From contig NZ_CAKMRI010000001.1 in assembly GCF_928097925.1 (NCBI RefSeq), positions 62,001-126,000 of the forward strand: 64,000 nt of DNA. Direction: 5' to 3'. Made by a program: the position numbers and the translations under genes. Shown here in pieces: positions 51,197 through 59,383 of this stretch. Each line of letters opens with the position of its first letter. Positions within the stretch are counted from its first letter, which is position 1. This DNA is from Mediannikoviicoccus vaginalis (GTDB lineage: Bacteria; Bacillota; Clostridia; Tissierellales; Peptoniphilaceae). Under the pieces are notes generated by a model. The model saw only the letters and a list, made by a program, of their open reading frames with translations, did not search any database and had not been told where the DNA came from.

Positions 51197-52283
51197 ATTT
51201 AAAATATCCCTATTTGGCGAGTCCCATGGCAAATGTGTCGGCGTTGTAATTGATGGAATGCCACCAGGATTTGAAATAGACATGGAGAAGCTAAAAAGTT
51301 TTTTGGATAGAAGGCGCCCAGGTTCATCAAAACTTGCGACGGCAAGAAGTGAAAAAGATAAACCAATTTTTATGTCGGGGCTAAAGGAAAATATATCAAC
51401 GGGATTTCCTCTATGTGTAATAGTGGAAAATGAAGATAAAAAATCTTCAGACTACGACAACTTAAAAGAACTTCCAAGGCCATCACACTGCGACTACACC
51501 GCACTTTTAAAATATGGAGGCTTTGCAGATTTAAATGGATCCGGGCATATGTCGGGAAGACTTACGGCGCCTATTTGCATTGCCGGTGGAATTGCAAAGC
51601 AGATGCTTGAAAGCATGGGGGTTTTTGTAGGAGCCCATCTATATGCAGTTGGAGATATTAAAGATGTTTCATATGACTTTGTGGACTTGGATATAGAGGA
51701 TTTGAAAAAAACTGACAATTCAAATTTTCCTGCTATAGATGAAAAGCAAAGTCAAAAAATGAAAGAGCTTATTCAAACTGCGAAGGATGACAAGGACTCC
51801 ATTGGGTCTATTATAGAAGTTGGAGTTATAGGAATTCCAAAGGCAGTTGGTAAACCGATTTTCAACACTGTAGAAGGAAGGCTTTCACAAATGGCATTTT
51901 CTATTCCAGGAGTTAAGGGAGTGGAGTTTGGTCTTGGATTTGACTGTGTAAAGTTAAAGGGGTCAGAACATAATGATGACTATATAGTTGTAGATGGAAA
52001 GATAAAAACTTCAACAAATAATAGCTCTGGAATAGTTTCTGGAATGACCAATGGAATGCCTATTGTGTATAGATGCGCTTTTAAACCTACGCCATCAATT
52101 GGAAAGGTTCAAACTTCAGTTAATCTAGAAACCATGAAAGAGGAAGAACTTTTAATCGAAGGAAGACATGATCCATGTATTGGAGTTAGGGCAGTGTCTG
52201 TAATGGAAGCTGCAACAAGTCTTGTATTAATAGATATGATTATGGAGGAAGGACTATGGCAAGAAATAAATTTGGACTTATAG
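51174..52283 (+). CDS. aroC: Chorismate synthase
   Basis: A 369-residue FMN-dependent enzyme for the last shikimate step. SSIIGNKFKISLFGESHGKCVGVVIDG, RRRPGSSKLATAR, RPSHCDYT and RHDPCIGVRAVSVMEA match the family signatures. The start was chosen as TTG 51174, 6 nt after GGAGGTG (51161-51167), because the protein then begins exactly as other AroC proteins; the longer TTG at 51159 would lie before the ribosome binding site. Overlaps aroA by 23 nt. Confidence 0.95.
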   Translation: MSSIIGNKFKISLFGESHGKCVGVVIDGMPPGFEIDMEKLKSFLDRRRPGSSKLATARSEKDKPIFMSGLKENISTGFPLCVIVENEDKKSSDYDNLKELPRPSHCDYTALLKYGGFADLNGSGHMSGRLTAPICIAGGIAKQMLESMGVFVGAHLYAVGDIKDVSYDFVDLDIEDLKKTDNSNFPAIDEKQSQKMKELIQTAKDDKDSIGSIIEVGVIGIPKAVGKPIFNTVEGRLSQMAFSIPGVKGVEFGLGFDCVKLKGSEHNDDYIVVDGKIKTSTNNSSGIVSGMTNGMPIVYRCAFKPTPSIGKVQTSVNLETMKEEELLIEGRHDPCIGVRAVSVMEAATSLVLIDMIMEEGLWQEINLDL

Positions 52284-53500
52284 GTAAAACTTTGAAACAT
52301 AGTTTCTCACCGAAACTTCATAAGTACCTTGGAGACTATAGCTACGAACTATTTGAGTTGGAAGCGGAAGAACTGGAAAGTTTTTTTAAACGTGATGACT
52401 TAAAGGCAGTTAATATAACCATGCCTTACAAAGAAGAGGCCATGAAGTATTGCAATAAATTTTCTCCAGAAGCTCTAAGAATGGGCTGTATCAACACGGC
52501 TATTTGGGATGGAGAAGATATTATTGGATATAACACCGATTACTATGGCTGCATGGAGATGCTAAAAGAGATTGATTTGGAGATAAAGGGAAGCTCCGTT
52601 GCCATACTAGGTGACGGATCAACATCTAAAACAGTAAGAGTTGCCCTTGAAGACATGGGAGCAAAAGAAATTATAAATATCTCCAGAAGAGGAGAAATTA
52701 AATTTGAAGAAATTGATAGATATAACCTCGTGGAAGTAATTGTAAACGCCACTCCTGTGGGAATGTATCCTAACAATCTTGAGTCCCTATTAAATTTAAA
52801 GGACTTTCCAAAATTAAAAGCCGTTGCCGACGTTGTGTATAATCCCCTTCGAACAAAATTGATTTTAGATGCAAAAAGGCTTGGCATAAGAACTGCAACG
52901 GGACTTAAAATGTTAGTGTATCAAGGAATAAAGGCCAACGAACTATTCTTTAATAGAGAGTTTGAAGAAGAAGGGGCCGAAAAAATCTACAACAAAGTCT
53001 ACAGAGACGTTTCCAATATAGTACTAATTGGAATGCCAGGCTCTGGCAAGACATCCTTAGGACGTTCCCTATCAAAAAAACTTTCAAGGGGCTTTATTGA
53101 CCTTGACAGAGAGATTGAAAAAATAAATAACATGAGCATAGAGGACATCTTTAAAAACTATGGAGAAGAGGGTTTTAGAGAATATGAAAGTGCTGCATGC
53201 AATATATATGGCAAGGAGACTGGGATTATTATTGCCACCGGTGGGGGAGTTGTGGTCGACAAAGAGAACTTTAATCCACTTAAACAAAATGGGATAATAG
53301 TTCAAATAGATAGAAGACTAAATAAACTTGCCACCAAGGGAAGACCTCTATCAAAGGGAGGCTATGAAAGTTTAGTTAAACTACAAATGGAAAGAACGAA
53401 AAAATATCAGGACTTTGCAGATTTCAAAGTTGTAAATGTGTATCACCCTGACTGTGTGGAGGCTATAATAAATGAGTTTAATGAAATTACTGGTTGTTAA
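52256..53500 (+). CDS. Fused shikimate dehydrogenase-shikimate kinase (AroE-AroK)
   Basis: A 414-residue bifunctional protein. Residues about 1-245 are AroE-like: HSFSPKLHKYL, NITMPYKEEAM with the catalytic Lys, VAILGDGSTSKTVRVAL for NADP and NATPVGMYP. Residues about 255-414 are AroK-like: IGMPGSGKTSLGR Walker A, FIDLDREIEK with the shikimate Asp, ATGGGVVV and KGRPL. It therefore reduces dehydroshikimate and phosphorylates shikimate in one chain. The order in the chain equals the order in the pathway. It overlaps aroC by 28 nt and aroQ by 29 nt. Confidence 0.93.
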   Translation: MARNKFGLIGKTLKHSFSPKLHKYLGDYSYELFELEAEELESFFKRDDLKAVNITMPYKEEAMKYCNKFSPEALRMGCINTAIWDGEDIIGYNTDYYGCMEMLKEIDLEIKGSSVAILGDGSTSKTVRVALEDMGAKEIINISRRGEIKFEEIDRYNLVEVIVNATPVGMYPNNLESLLNLKDFPKLKAVADVVYNPLRTKLILDAKRLGIRTATGLKMLVYQGIKANELFFNREFEEEGAEKIYNKVYRDVSNIVLIGMPGSGKTSLGRSLSKKLSRGFIDLDREIEKINNMSIEDIFKNYGEEGFREYESAACNIYGKETGIIIATGGGVVVDKENFNPLKQNGIIVQIDRRLNKLATKGRPLSKGGYESLVKLQMERTKKYQDFADFKVVNVYHPDCVEAIINEFNEITGC

Positions 53501-53915
53501 TGGCCCTAATATTAATATGCTTGGAATAAGAGAGCCGGAAGTTTATGGTAATGGCACATATATTGACCTTTGCAATCTCGTAGACAACTACTGCAGAGAA
53601 AAAGATATTGAAGTGGAATTTTTTCAGTCGAACCACGAAGGGGACATTATAGATATAATTCAAAATGCCCATGACAACTTTGATGGAATAATAATTAATC
53701 CCGCCGCCTATACCCACACCTCCATTGCAATACTAGATGCATTAAAAGCTGTGGACATACCTACGGTTGAAGTTCATATTTCAGATGTGAGCAAGAGGGA
53801 GGACTATAGACAAGTTTCTTTTATAAGGGATTACTGTAAAAAATCAATTATGGGATTTGGATTTAAAGGATATTTAATGGCAGTTGATTATTTTGTTGAA
53901 TTAGTAAAAAAATAA
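53472..53915 (+). CDS. aroQ: 3-dehydroquinate dehydratase, type II
   Basis: A 147-residue type II dehydroquinase, converting dehydroquinate to dehydroshikimate. NGPNINMLGIREPEVYG holds the active-site Arg and Tyr region, NPAAYTHTSIA the substrate Asn, and EVHISDVSKREDYR the catalytic His and Arg. The start is taken at ATG 53472 because GGAGG lies 10 nt ahead; an internal ATG at 53481 is possible. Last gene of the shikimate operon. Confidence 0.95.
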   Translation: MSLMKLLVVNGPNINMLGIREPEVYGNGTYIDLCNLVDNYCREKDIEVEFFQSNHEGDIIDIIQNAHDNFDGIIINPAAYTHTSIAILDALKAVDIPTVEVHISDVSKREDYRQVSFIRDYCKKSIMGFGFKGYLMAVDYFVELVKK

Positions 53916-53936
53916 GGTTCACATTTTGTGAACCTT
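53914..53936. terminator. Hairpin terminator between aroQ and the convergent lipoprotein gene
   Basis: 10-bp stem AAGGTTCACA/TGTGAACCTT with a 3-nt loop. The U-run is on the minus strand (complement of the A-run at 53906-53912), so it terminates mainly the lipoprotein gene. Confidence 0.8.
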
Positions 53937-54477
53937 ATGGTATTTGAATTGGATTGCTTTGTCTAAAGTCATCTACAAGACCATCTTTAGTCATGCGAAT
54001 TTCAGACTTCAAATCTTGACTTCCTATATTCTTATCATCTTTTTGATATTCTATTGTGTATGAAGCTTCGTAATATTCAAATTCATCGGAAGCCTTATCT
54101 TTTTTTACTTCATCAATCTTTAAATCTTTAAGTACTATTTCCAATCCATCTTCATTATGTGCAGTTCCTAACCAGATTAATGGGTTCACACCTGCAAAGT
54201 TTTCGTAGCCTGTTTCTGTCATAAGTGGTTTAAACATATCTTCTAAATACTTATCTAATTCAGTTTTTTCATTACTATCTTCATCTACACCTTCACCGAG
54301 AGCTTGATTTTCAGCTGAAGAAAATACATCACTATCCTCTGGTTCTGGTACATAAGCTTTTTTTATAAAGTTGTCAACTTTATCTACGTTAGAACTACTT
54401 TTTGCACAGCCTACAAATAAACTTAGTGTCAGTGCCATAGCCATGATGAAAATACTTTTCCTTAAACTTTTTTTCAT
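53935..54477 (-). CDS. Hypothetical lipoprotein
   Basis: A 180-residue exported lipoprotein with a signal peptide ending in the lipobox LFVGC (lipid-anchored Cys24). The mature part is acidic and Ser/Asp-rich at first, then has a mixed fold with YEYYEASYTIEYQKDDKN-type strands; no family recognised. The start at 54477 has AGGAGG directly before it; the longer TTG frame would place 15 residues ahead of the signal peptide. Function unknown. Confidence 0.75.
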   Translation of the reverse strand: MKKSLRKSIFIMAMALTLSLFVGCAKSSSNVDKVDNFIKKAYVPEPEDSDVFSSAENQALGEGVDEDSNEKTELDKYLEDMFKPLMTETGYENFAGVNPLIWLGTAHNEDGLEIVLKDLKIDEVKKDKASDEFEYYEASYTIEYQKDDKNIGSQDLKSEIRMTKDGLVDDFRQSNPIQIP

Positions 54478-54530
54478 AAAGACCTCCTTATTATATTTAT
54501 AAGTATTATAACATAATCTCAAAAATAAAT

Positions 54531-54938
54531 CTAACTCTTTGTAATAAAGTCGTGGCCGCAGTTTTTACAATGGACTTTTATTTTTCCCTTACCTCTAGGA
54601 ACCTTCATTTCAGTTTTACAATTTGGACATTTTAAATATTTATAATCTTTTAAGTTTTTCATTTTATTTTTCTTTTTGCCAAAAAATCCTAAAAATATTC
54701 TTCTAAGAGCAAGGTAGTCTTGATTTTCTTTAGCCCTTTGCACTTTGTTTCTTGAAAAGATTATATAATTTGAATAAAACACACATGCAAATCCAAATAG
54801 TAGAATGAAATTTCCAAAGGTGTTTCGTATAAGGAACAGCGAAATGATTAATAAAACCGTTCCCAATGTGGATAAAAATCTTGAAAAGTGATTTATTCCA
54901 TTCCGTCCCTGCATGAATTTATAAAACCAATCTTTCAT
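54531..54938 (-). CDS. Small membrane protein with C-terminal zinc ribbon
   Basis: A 135-residue protein with two hydrophobic helices at about residues 20-60 and a C-terminal zinc ribbon, CPNC...CKNC, preceded by a Lys-rich linker. It resembles short membrane proteins of Firmicutes with a DUF-type ribbon, possibly binding nucleic acid or protein at the membrane. AAGGGAG supports the start at 54938. Function unknown. Confidence 0.7.
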   Translation of the reverse strand: MKDWFYKFMQGRNGINHFSRFLSTLGTVLLIISLFLIRNTFGNFILLFGFACVFYSNYIIFSRNKVQRAKENQDYLALRRIFLGFFGKKKNKMKNLKDYKYLKCPNCKTEMKVPRGKGKIKVHCKNCGHDFITKS

Positions 54939-55075
54939 TTTTGCTCCCTTCATTTAATTATGTTAAAATTATTATCTCAAGTGGAAGTTAATTTTTCCTT
55001 AAAATAATTTCGTTTACAATTTAATTATATCAAAAAAGAAGAAGATTATAATATTGAAAACAAGTGAAAAAATAT

Positions 55076-55104
55076 TTGACATTTAAATTGGTTTAGTATA
55101 TAAT
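55076..55104 (+). promoter_or_regulatory. Consensus promoter of rplM-rpsI
   Basis: TTGACA (55076-55081), 17 nt, TATAAT (55099-55104): an exact sigma-A consensus. Confidence 0.9.
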
Positions 55105-55110
55105 ATCATG

Positions 55111-55255
55111 GTGTTAAAAAAGACTGTCCCGGTCCTTTTTAACAATATACAAAAATCGCCTGGTGGCCAAGGGTGCGATTCATAAATGCTTGGTGGGAAA
55201 ATAATCGCCATTTGACAGCGATGTCGAAATAGTCAAAATATTGTAAAAAGGAAAG
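55111..55255 (+). promoter_or_regulatory. L13-type ribosomal protein leader
   Basis: The 150-nt leader before rplM opens with a hairpin GTTAAAAA/TTTTTAAC (about 55112-55143) and continues with ATCGCCTGGTGGCCAAGG..., GCGATT and a second ATCGCC/GCGAT region, like the L13 leader element of Firmicutes, by which L13 is thought to repress its own operon. The element was recognised by position and pattern, not by a covariance model. It explains the 326-nt stretch without genes. Confidence 0.65.
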
Positions 55256-55264
55256 GAAGACAGA

Positions 55265-55696
55265 ATGAAAAGCTATAATGTAAAAGCGAAAGACATACAA
55301 AGAAAATGGTATGTTGTTGATGCTACAGACAAAGTTCTTGGAAGACTTGCAAGTGAAGTTGCAGCTATTCTAAGAGGTAAGAACAAGCCTATATTCACTC
55401 CAAATCTTGACACTGGTGACTATGTAATAGTTATCAATGCTGACAAGGTTAGAGTAACAGGAGACAAGAACAAAAAGAAAATCTATAAGAAACATACAGG
55501 TTACCCTGGTGGACTAAGGACTACTACTTTCGAAGAACTTTTGGCAAGAAAGCCAGAAAGAGCAATCGAACTTGCAGTTAAGGGTATGTTACCTAAGAAC
55601 AGATTAGGTAGAGATATGTACAGAAAACTTAGAGTTTATGCCGGTGAAGATCACGGACATGAAGCTCAACAACCTGAATCTATAGATTTAGCATAG
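55265..55696 (+). CDS. rplM: 50S ribosomal protein L13
   Basis: A 143-residue L13 protein: [29 protein letters not shown], and [21 protein letters not shown] are the family core. It is followed 11 nt later by rpsI, the normal bacterial pairing. Confidence 0.98.
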   Translation: MKSYNVKAKDIQRKWYVVDATDKVLGRLASEVAAILRGKNKPIFTPNLDTGDYVIVINADKVRVTGDKNKKKIYKKHTGYPGGLRTTTFEELLARKPERAIELAVKGMLPKNRLGRDMYRKLRVYAGEDHGHEAQQPESIDLA

Positions 55697-55707
55697 GAGG
55701 AGAATAG

Positions 55708-56100
55708 ATGGCTGATATACAATACTTGGGAACAGGCAGAAGAAAGACTTCTGTTGCAAGAGTAAGATTAGTTCCAGGAAATGGTAATTTTGTTATAAAT
55801 AAAAAACCTATCGATGAGTACTTCAATTATGAAACATTAAAGGTTATTGCTAGAGAACCTCTAACACTAACTGAAAACTTAGACTCATACGATGTTTATG
55901 TAAATGTTAAGGGTGGTGGATACACTGGTCAAGCAGGAGCAATCCGTCACGGAGTTTCAAGAGCACTTCTTAAAGTTGATGAAGAATTAAGACCAACTTT
56001 AAAGAGAGCTGGATTCTTGACTAGAGACCCTAGAAAAGTTGAACGTAAAAAATACGGTCAAAAGAAAGCTCGTAAGAGCCCACAATTCTCAAAAAGATAA
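55708..56100 (+). CDS. rpsI: 30S ribosomal protein S9
   Basis: A 130-residue S9 protein with [33 protein letters not shown] and the basic tail [12 protein letters not shown] that reaches the P-site tRNA. GGAGG precedes the ATG. Confidence 0.98.
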   Translation: MADIQYLGTGRRKTSVARVRLVPGNGNFVINKKPIDEYFNYETLKVIAREPLTLTENLDSYDVYVNVKGGGYTGQAGAIRHGVSRALLKVDEELRPTLKRAGFLTRDPRKVERKKYGQKKARKSPQFSKR

Positions 56101-56106
56101 TATTTC

Positions 56107-56136
56107 AAGCCTTGGACTTATGTCTGAGGCTTTTAT
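56107..56136 (+). terminator. Intrinsic terminator of rplM-rpsI
   Basis: AAGCCT/AGGCTT helix with an inner GGAC/GTCT part and a T-rich tail. Confidence 0.8.
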
Positions 56137-56237
56137 ATTTTTATTTGGGCTTTAAGTTTTAAAAAACATTTATAAAATGATACAATAAAATAAGTAACTG
56201 TAAAGAGTTAATGATTTTGAAATTTTATTAAATTGAT

Positions 56238-56249
56238 AATCATGTGATT
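56238..56249. promoter_or_regulatory. Inverted repeat upstream of trkA
   Basis: AATCA-TG-TGATT, extended on both sides by near-matching bases (GATAATCA/TGATTAC). A possible operator located 39-50 nt before the trkA start. Confidence 0.3.
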
Positions 56250-56287
56250 ACTATTTATTATTTTAATATTGTACTATGGAGGATGTA

Positions 56288-57673
56288 ATGAAAGCATTGG
56301 TGGTTGGTGCAGGAAAGCTTGGTTTCAAATTGGCTTCTGCCCTTGTGGATGAAAACTGTGATGTTACAGTTGTTGATAATGATGAGAGTGTAATTGAAAA
56401 TATTTTAAACACATTGGATGTACTTACGATAAATGCCAATGCCCTTGATATTGAAGTTTTACAAGAACTGGATATCTCTTCTTATGATGTGGTTTTGGCG
56501 ACTACGACCAATGACGAAGCGAATGTAATTTTAAGTACAATTTCAAAAAAACTAGGTGCAAAGTATGCCATTGCCAGAGTTCGTGACCCAGAATACAAAA
56601 TGCATATTGAATTTATAAGTAAGGAATTAAATATCGACAAGATTATAAATCCTGATAACGCCGCTGCTCGTAGCATTGAAAAGTATTTACTAAAACAGTA
56701 TAAACTCTACTCCGATAGCTTTGCAGATGGGAAGATTAAACTTGTGGAGTTTAATATTGGCGTTGACGAAGACTTTGTTGGCAAAAAGGTAATGGACATA
56801 AAGGCATTTGAAAACTTACTAATAACTGCCATATCAAGAAAGGGCGAGGCCATTGTACCAAATGGAAACACACTTCTTTGTGAAAATGATGTAATACTAC
56901 TTGGTGGAAAGTCAGAGGACATTGAAAAGTTTGATAGGGAACACTCTGGAGTTAAAAAGGCTAAGAGTATAAAAAAAGTTCTTATTGTTGGCGCAGGTAA
57001 AACAGGATTTTATCTTGCACAAAACCTATTGAACGATGGACTTGATGTAACCATTGTTGAAATTGACAGGCAAAAGTGCTACGAAATAAAAGAAAAACTT
57101 CCCCGAGCAGAGATTATTAATGGGGATGGAACCAACTTAAGCGTACTTGAAGAAGAGATGATACAAACATTCGATGCCTTTGTTGCCACCACTGGTATAG
57201 ACGAAGCCAATTTGCTTATAGCCCTAGTGGTTAAACAATTTGGAATTTATAAATCAGTTGCCAAGGTTTCAAGGACAAATTACGATTCGATTCAAGATAG
57301 ACTAGATATTGATGCGGTATTTAATACATCATATATAATGGCTGCGGAAATTTTGAAACATTTAAGAGGAGGTCAGGCAATTTCAGTTAACCTCTTACTA
57401 AATGGACAAGTTGAAGCAACGGAGTTAATTATACAAAAAGATGCATTGGTTTGTAATAAGAAACTTAAGGAATTAAATCTTCCGGCTGGAATTTTAATTG
57501 TAGCCGTTGTAAATGGTAATAAAATTATTATTCCTAATGGAGAAACTATATTGAATGAAGAAGATAGAGTGGTTTTATTTAACACCCATAGTGAAACTTC
57601 TGCTATGAAAAAATATTTCCACATAGACAACAATAAAAAGTCCCTATTTAATAAGATTAGATTTACAAAGTAG
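56288..57673 (+). CDS. trkA: Trk potassium uptake regulatory subunit TrkA
   Basis: A 461-residue cytoplasmic gating protein with two RCK domains: the first NAD-binding motif VVGAGKLGFKLASAL at the start and the second LIVGAGKTGFYLAQNL at about residue 233, each followed by a TrkA-C region. It binds NAD/ATP or c-di-AMP-type ligands and controls TrkH. The start 56288 follows GGAGG, which lies inside the longer frame. TrkH follows after 8 nt. Confidence 0.95.
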   Translation: MKALVVGAGKLGFKLASALVDENCDVTVVDNDESVIENILNTLDVLTINANALDIEVLQELDISSYDVVLATTTNDEANVILSTISKKLGAKYAIARVRDPEYKMHIEFISKELNIDKIINPDNAAARSIEKYLLKQYKLYSDSFADGKIKLVEFNIGVDEDFVGKKVMDIKAFENLLITAISRKGEAIVPNGNTLLCENDVILLGGKSEDIEKFDREHSGVKKAKSIKKVLIVGAGKTGFYLAQNLLNDGLDVTIVEIDRQKCYEIKEKLPRAEIINGDGTNLSVLEEEMIQTFDAFVATTGIDEANLLIALVVKQFGIYKSVAKVSRTNYDSIQDRLDIDAVFNTSYIMAAEILKHLRGGQAISVNLLLNGQVEATELIIQKDALVCNKKLKELNLPAGILIVAVVNGNKIIIPNGETILNEEDRVVLFNTHSETSAMKKYFHIDNNKKSLFNKIRFTK

Positions 57674-57681
57674 GTATTTAT

Positions 57682-59133
57682 ATGAATAAAAAACTGATAG
57701 TTAAAATTTTAGGCATAATACTCTTGATTGAAGCTGCATTTATGCTTCCATCACTTATAATTTCATTTTATATGAAGGATCTATCCCATACTGGATTTTT
57801 AGTTGCCATGTCCATGCTTATTATTCTTTCTTTGGCAACCCGACTTATAAAAATCACAGACTATACACTGGCACCTATGGACGGGCTATTCATAGTTGGG
57901 TTTTCGTGGATATTGGTTTCTATTTTTGGAGCCATACCATTATATATAAATACGGAACTTGATTTTGTTTCATCTTTTTTTGAAATAGTTTCAGGCTTCA
58001 CCACAACTGGGGCGTCTGTTATTTCAAATATTGAAGCATATCCAAAGTCCGTGATATTTTGGAGAAGTATAACCCACTGGATAGGTGGAATGGGAATTTT
58101 AGTGTTCACCGTTTCCATACTTCCGCGTCTTGGAGTTGGAGGTTTTCAAATTTACAAGGCAGAGTCGCCTGGACCAATTGCAGGAAAGATTCAGTCCACA
58201 ACTTCAGGTTCGGGTAAGATACTCTATAGAATTTATTTGCTTATAACATTGTTAATATTTTTGGCCCTATTGGCAACTGGTATGACTGTGTTTGATGCGG
58301 CAATTCATACTTTTGGGGTAACGGGAACGGGAGGCTTTTCATCCCATAGCGACTCCTTGGCAAGGTATGGAACACCAACCATAGTGGTACTAAGTATTGC
58401 CATGTTTATATGTGCCACAAACTTCAATGTATATTTTTTAATTTACAAGAGAAAATTTAAAGAAATTATAAATAATGATGAACTAAAAATTTGGATTATA
58501 TTTATAGCTGTTGCTATTATAACCATTGCGGCATGTTTATTTAAAAATGGATATGGAAGCTTTGGTCTTTCCCTTAGGGACTCGGCACTTCAAGTTACAT
58601 CCATATCTTCCACATCGGGATTTGCCAACACCGACTTTGACCTGTGGCCAAGTTTTGCAAAGACGATACTATTTTTGCTTTACTTCATGGGAGGATGCGC
58701 AGGATCAACGGCGGGAGGATTAAAAGTTGTAAGAATAACGGTGCTATATAAACTAGTTAAGAGAGAAATCAAAAAGACAATTCACCCTAAAGCAGTAGTT
58801 CCCGTAAGGCTTAACGGAAAGAACTTAAGTGAACAAGTGGTACTTGGGATTTGTGCCTTCGCAGCTGTTTACTTTTTTGTATTTTCATTTTCGACTGCCA
58901 TCATAACACTTGATGGCCATGACATAAGAACCAGTATGTCCGCGGTTGCAACATTTTTATCAAATGTTGGACCTGGTTTTTCAAAAGTTGGACCAACAAA
59001 GAACTTTACATTTTTTAGTAGTGGATATAAACTCTACTTTAGTTTTTTAATGCTTTTAGGTAGACTTGAATTCTTTACGCTAATAGCGTTAATATCTCCA
59101 CGAAATCCTAAAAAGGAATTGATAAGAATATAA
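57682..59133 (+). CDS. trkH: Trk potassium transporter membrane subunit TrkH
   Basis: A 483-residue channel-like transporter with repeated M1-P-M2 units; pore loops are visible as SGFTTTGASVI, TFGVTGTGGFS, SSTSGFANTD and VATFLSNVGPGF, each with the conserved selectivity glycine. It carries potassium together with TrkA. Ends in a terminator. Confidence 0.95.
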   Translation: MNKKLIVKILGIILLIEAAFMLPSLIISFYMKDLSHTGFLVAMSMLIILSLATRLIKITDYTLAPMDGLFIVGFSWILVSIFGAIPLYINTELDFVSSFFEIVSGFTTTGASVISNIEAYPKSVIFWRSITHWIGGMGILVFTVSILPRLGVGGFQIYKAESPGPIAGKIQSTTSGSGKILYRIYLLITLLIFLALLATGMTVFDAAIHTFGVTGTGGFSSHSDSLARYGTPTIVVLSIAMFICATNFNVYFLIYKRKFKEIINNDELKIWIIFIAVAIITIAACLFKNGYGSFGLSLRDSALQVTSISSTSGFANTDFDLWPSFAKTILFLLYFMGGCAGSTAGGLKVVRITVLYKLVKREIKKTIHPKAVVPVRLNGKNLSEQVVLGICAFAAVYFFVFSFSTAIITLDGHDIRTSMSAVATFLSNVGPGFSKVGPTKNFTFFSSGYKLYFSFLMLLGRLEFFTLIALISPRNPKKELIRI

Positions 59134-59138
59134 AACTT

Positions 59139-59170
59139 AAAACAGTAAGTCGAATAGATTTACTGTTTTT
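59139..59170 (+). terminator. Intrinsic terminator of trkA-trkH
   Basis: 10-bp stem AAAACAGTAA/TTACTGTTTT with an 11-nt loop and continuing T-run. Confidence 0.85.
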
Positions 59171-59175
59171 GTTTG

Positions 59176-59211
59176 AAAAAAAAGAACGAGATGGGGCTAA
59201 CATCTCATTCT
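59176..59211 (-). terminator. Minus-strand intrinsic terminator
   Basis: 10 of 11 paired positions (59183-59193 with 59201-59211) and eight consecutive A on + giving a U8 tail on -. No minus-strand protein gene precedes it nearby. Confidence 0.7.
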
Positions 59212-59279
59212 CTTAGAAAGGGTATGTGTTGAAGTAACACTTGTACATGATTTGATATTAATAGGATTGTTTTAATATC
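59176..59279 (-). ncRNA. Candidate minus-strand small RNA downstream of trkH
   Basis: A minus-strand promoter (TTGCAA 59314-59309, 17-nt spacer, TATAAT 59291-59286) predicts a start near 59279. About 100 nt later is a minus-strand terminator: stem GAGATG/CATCTC (59206-59188) with loop TTAGCCC and then eight U. An inner hairpin GTGTT/AACAC lies near 59226-59242. There is no ribosome binding site for the only short reading frame. A C-rich terminator loop is shared with the candidate at 28563. Not tested further. Confidence 0.42.
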
Positions 59280-59285
59280 TATTAC

Positions 59286-59314
59286 ATTATACAATTAAAA
59301 AGAAAGAATTGCAA
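59286..59314 (-). promoter_or_regulatory. Minus-strand promoter
   Basis: TTGCAA-17-TATAAT on the minus strand, facing away from gpsA. Confidence 0.6.
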
Positions 59315-59383
59315 ACTATTATTGAAAAAATTGTTAAAATTTATGATAAAATTATAATAATATTAGCTGACAGGAGAAATAAA

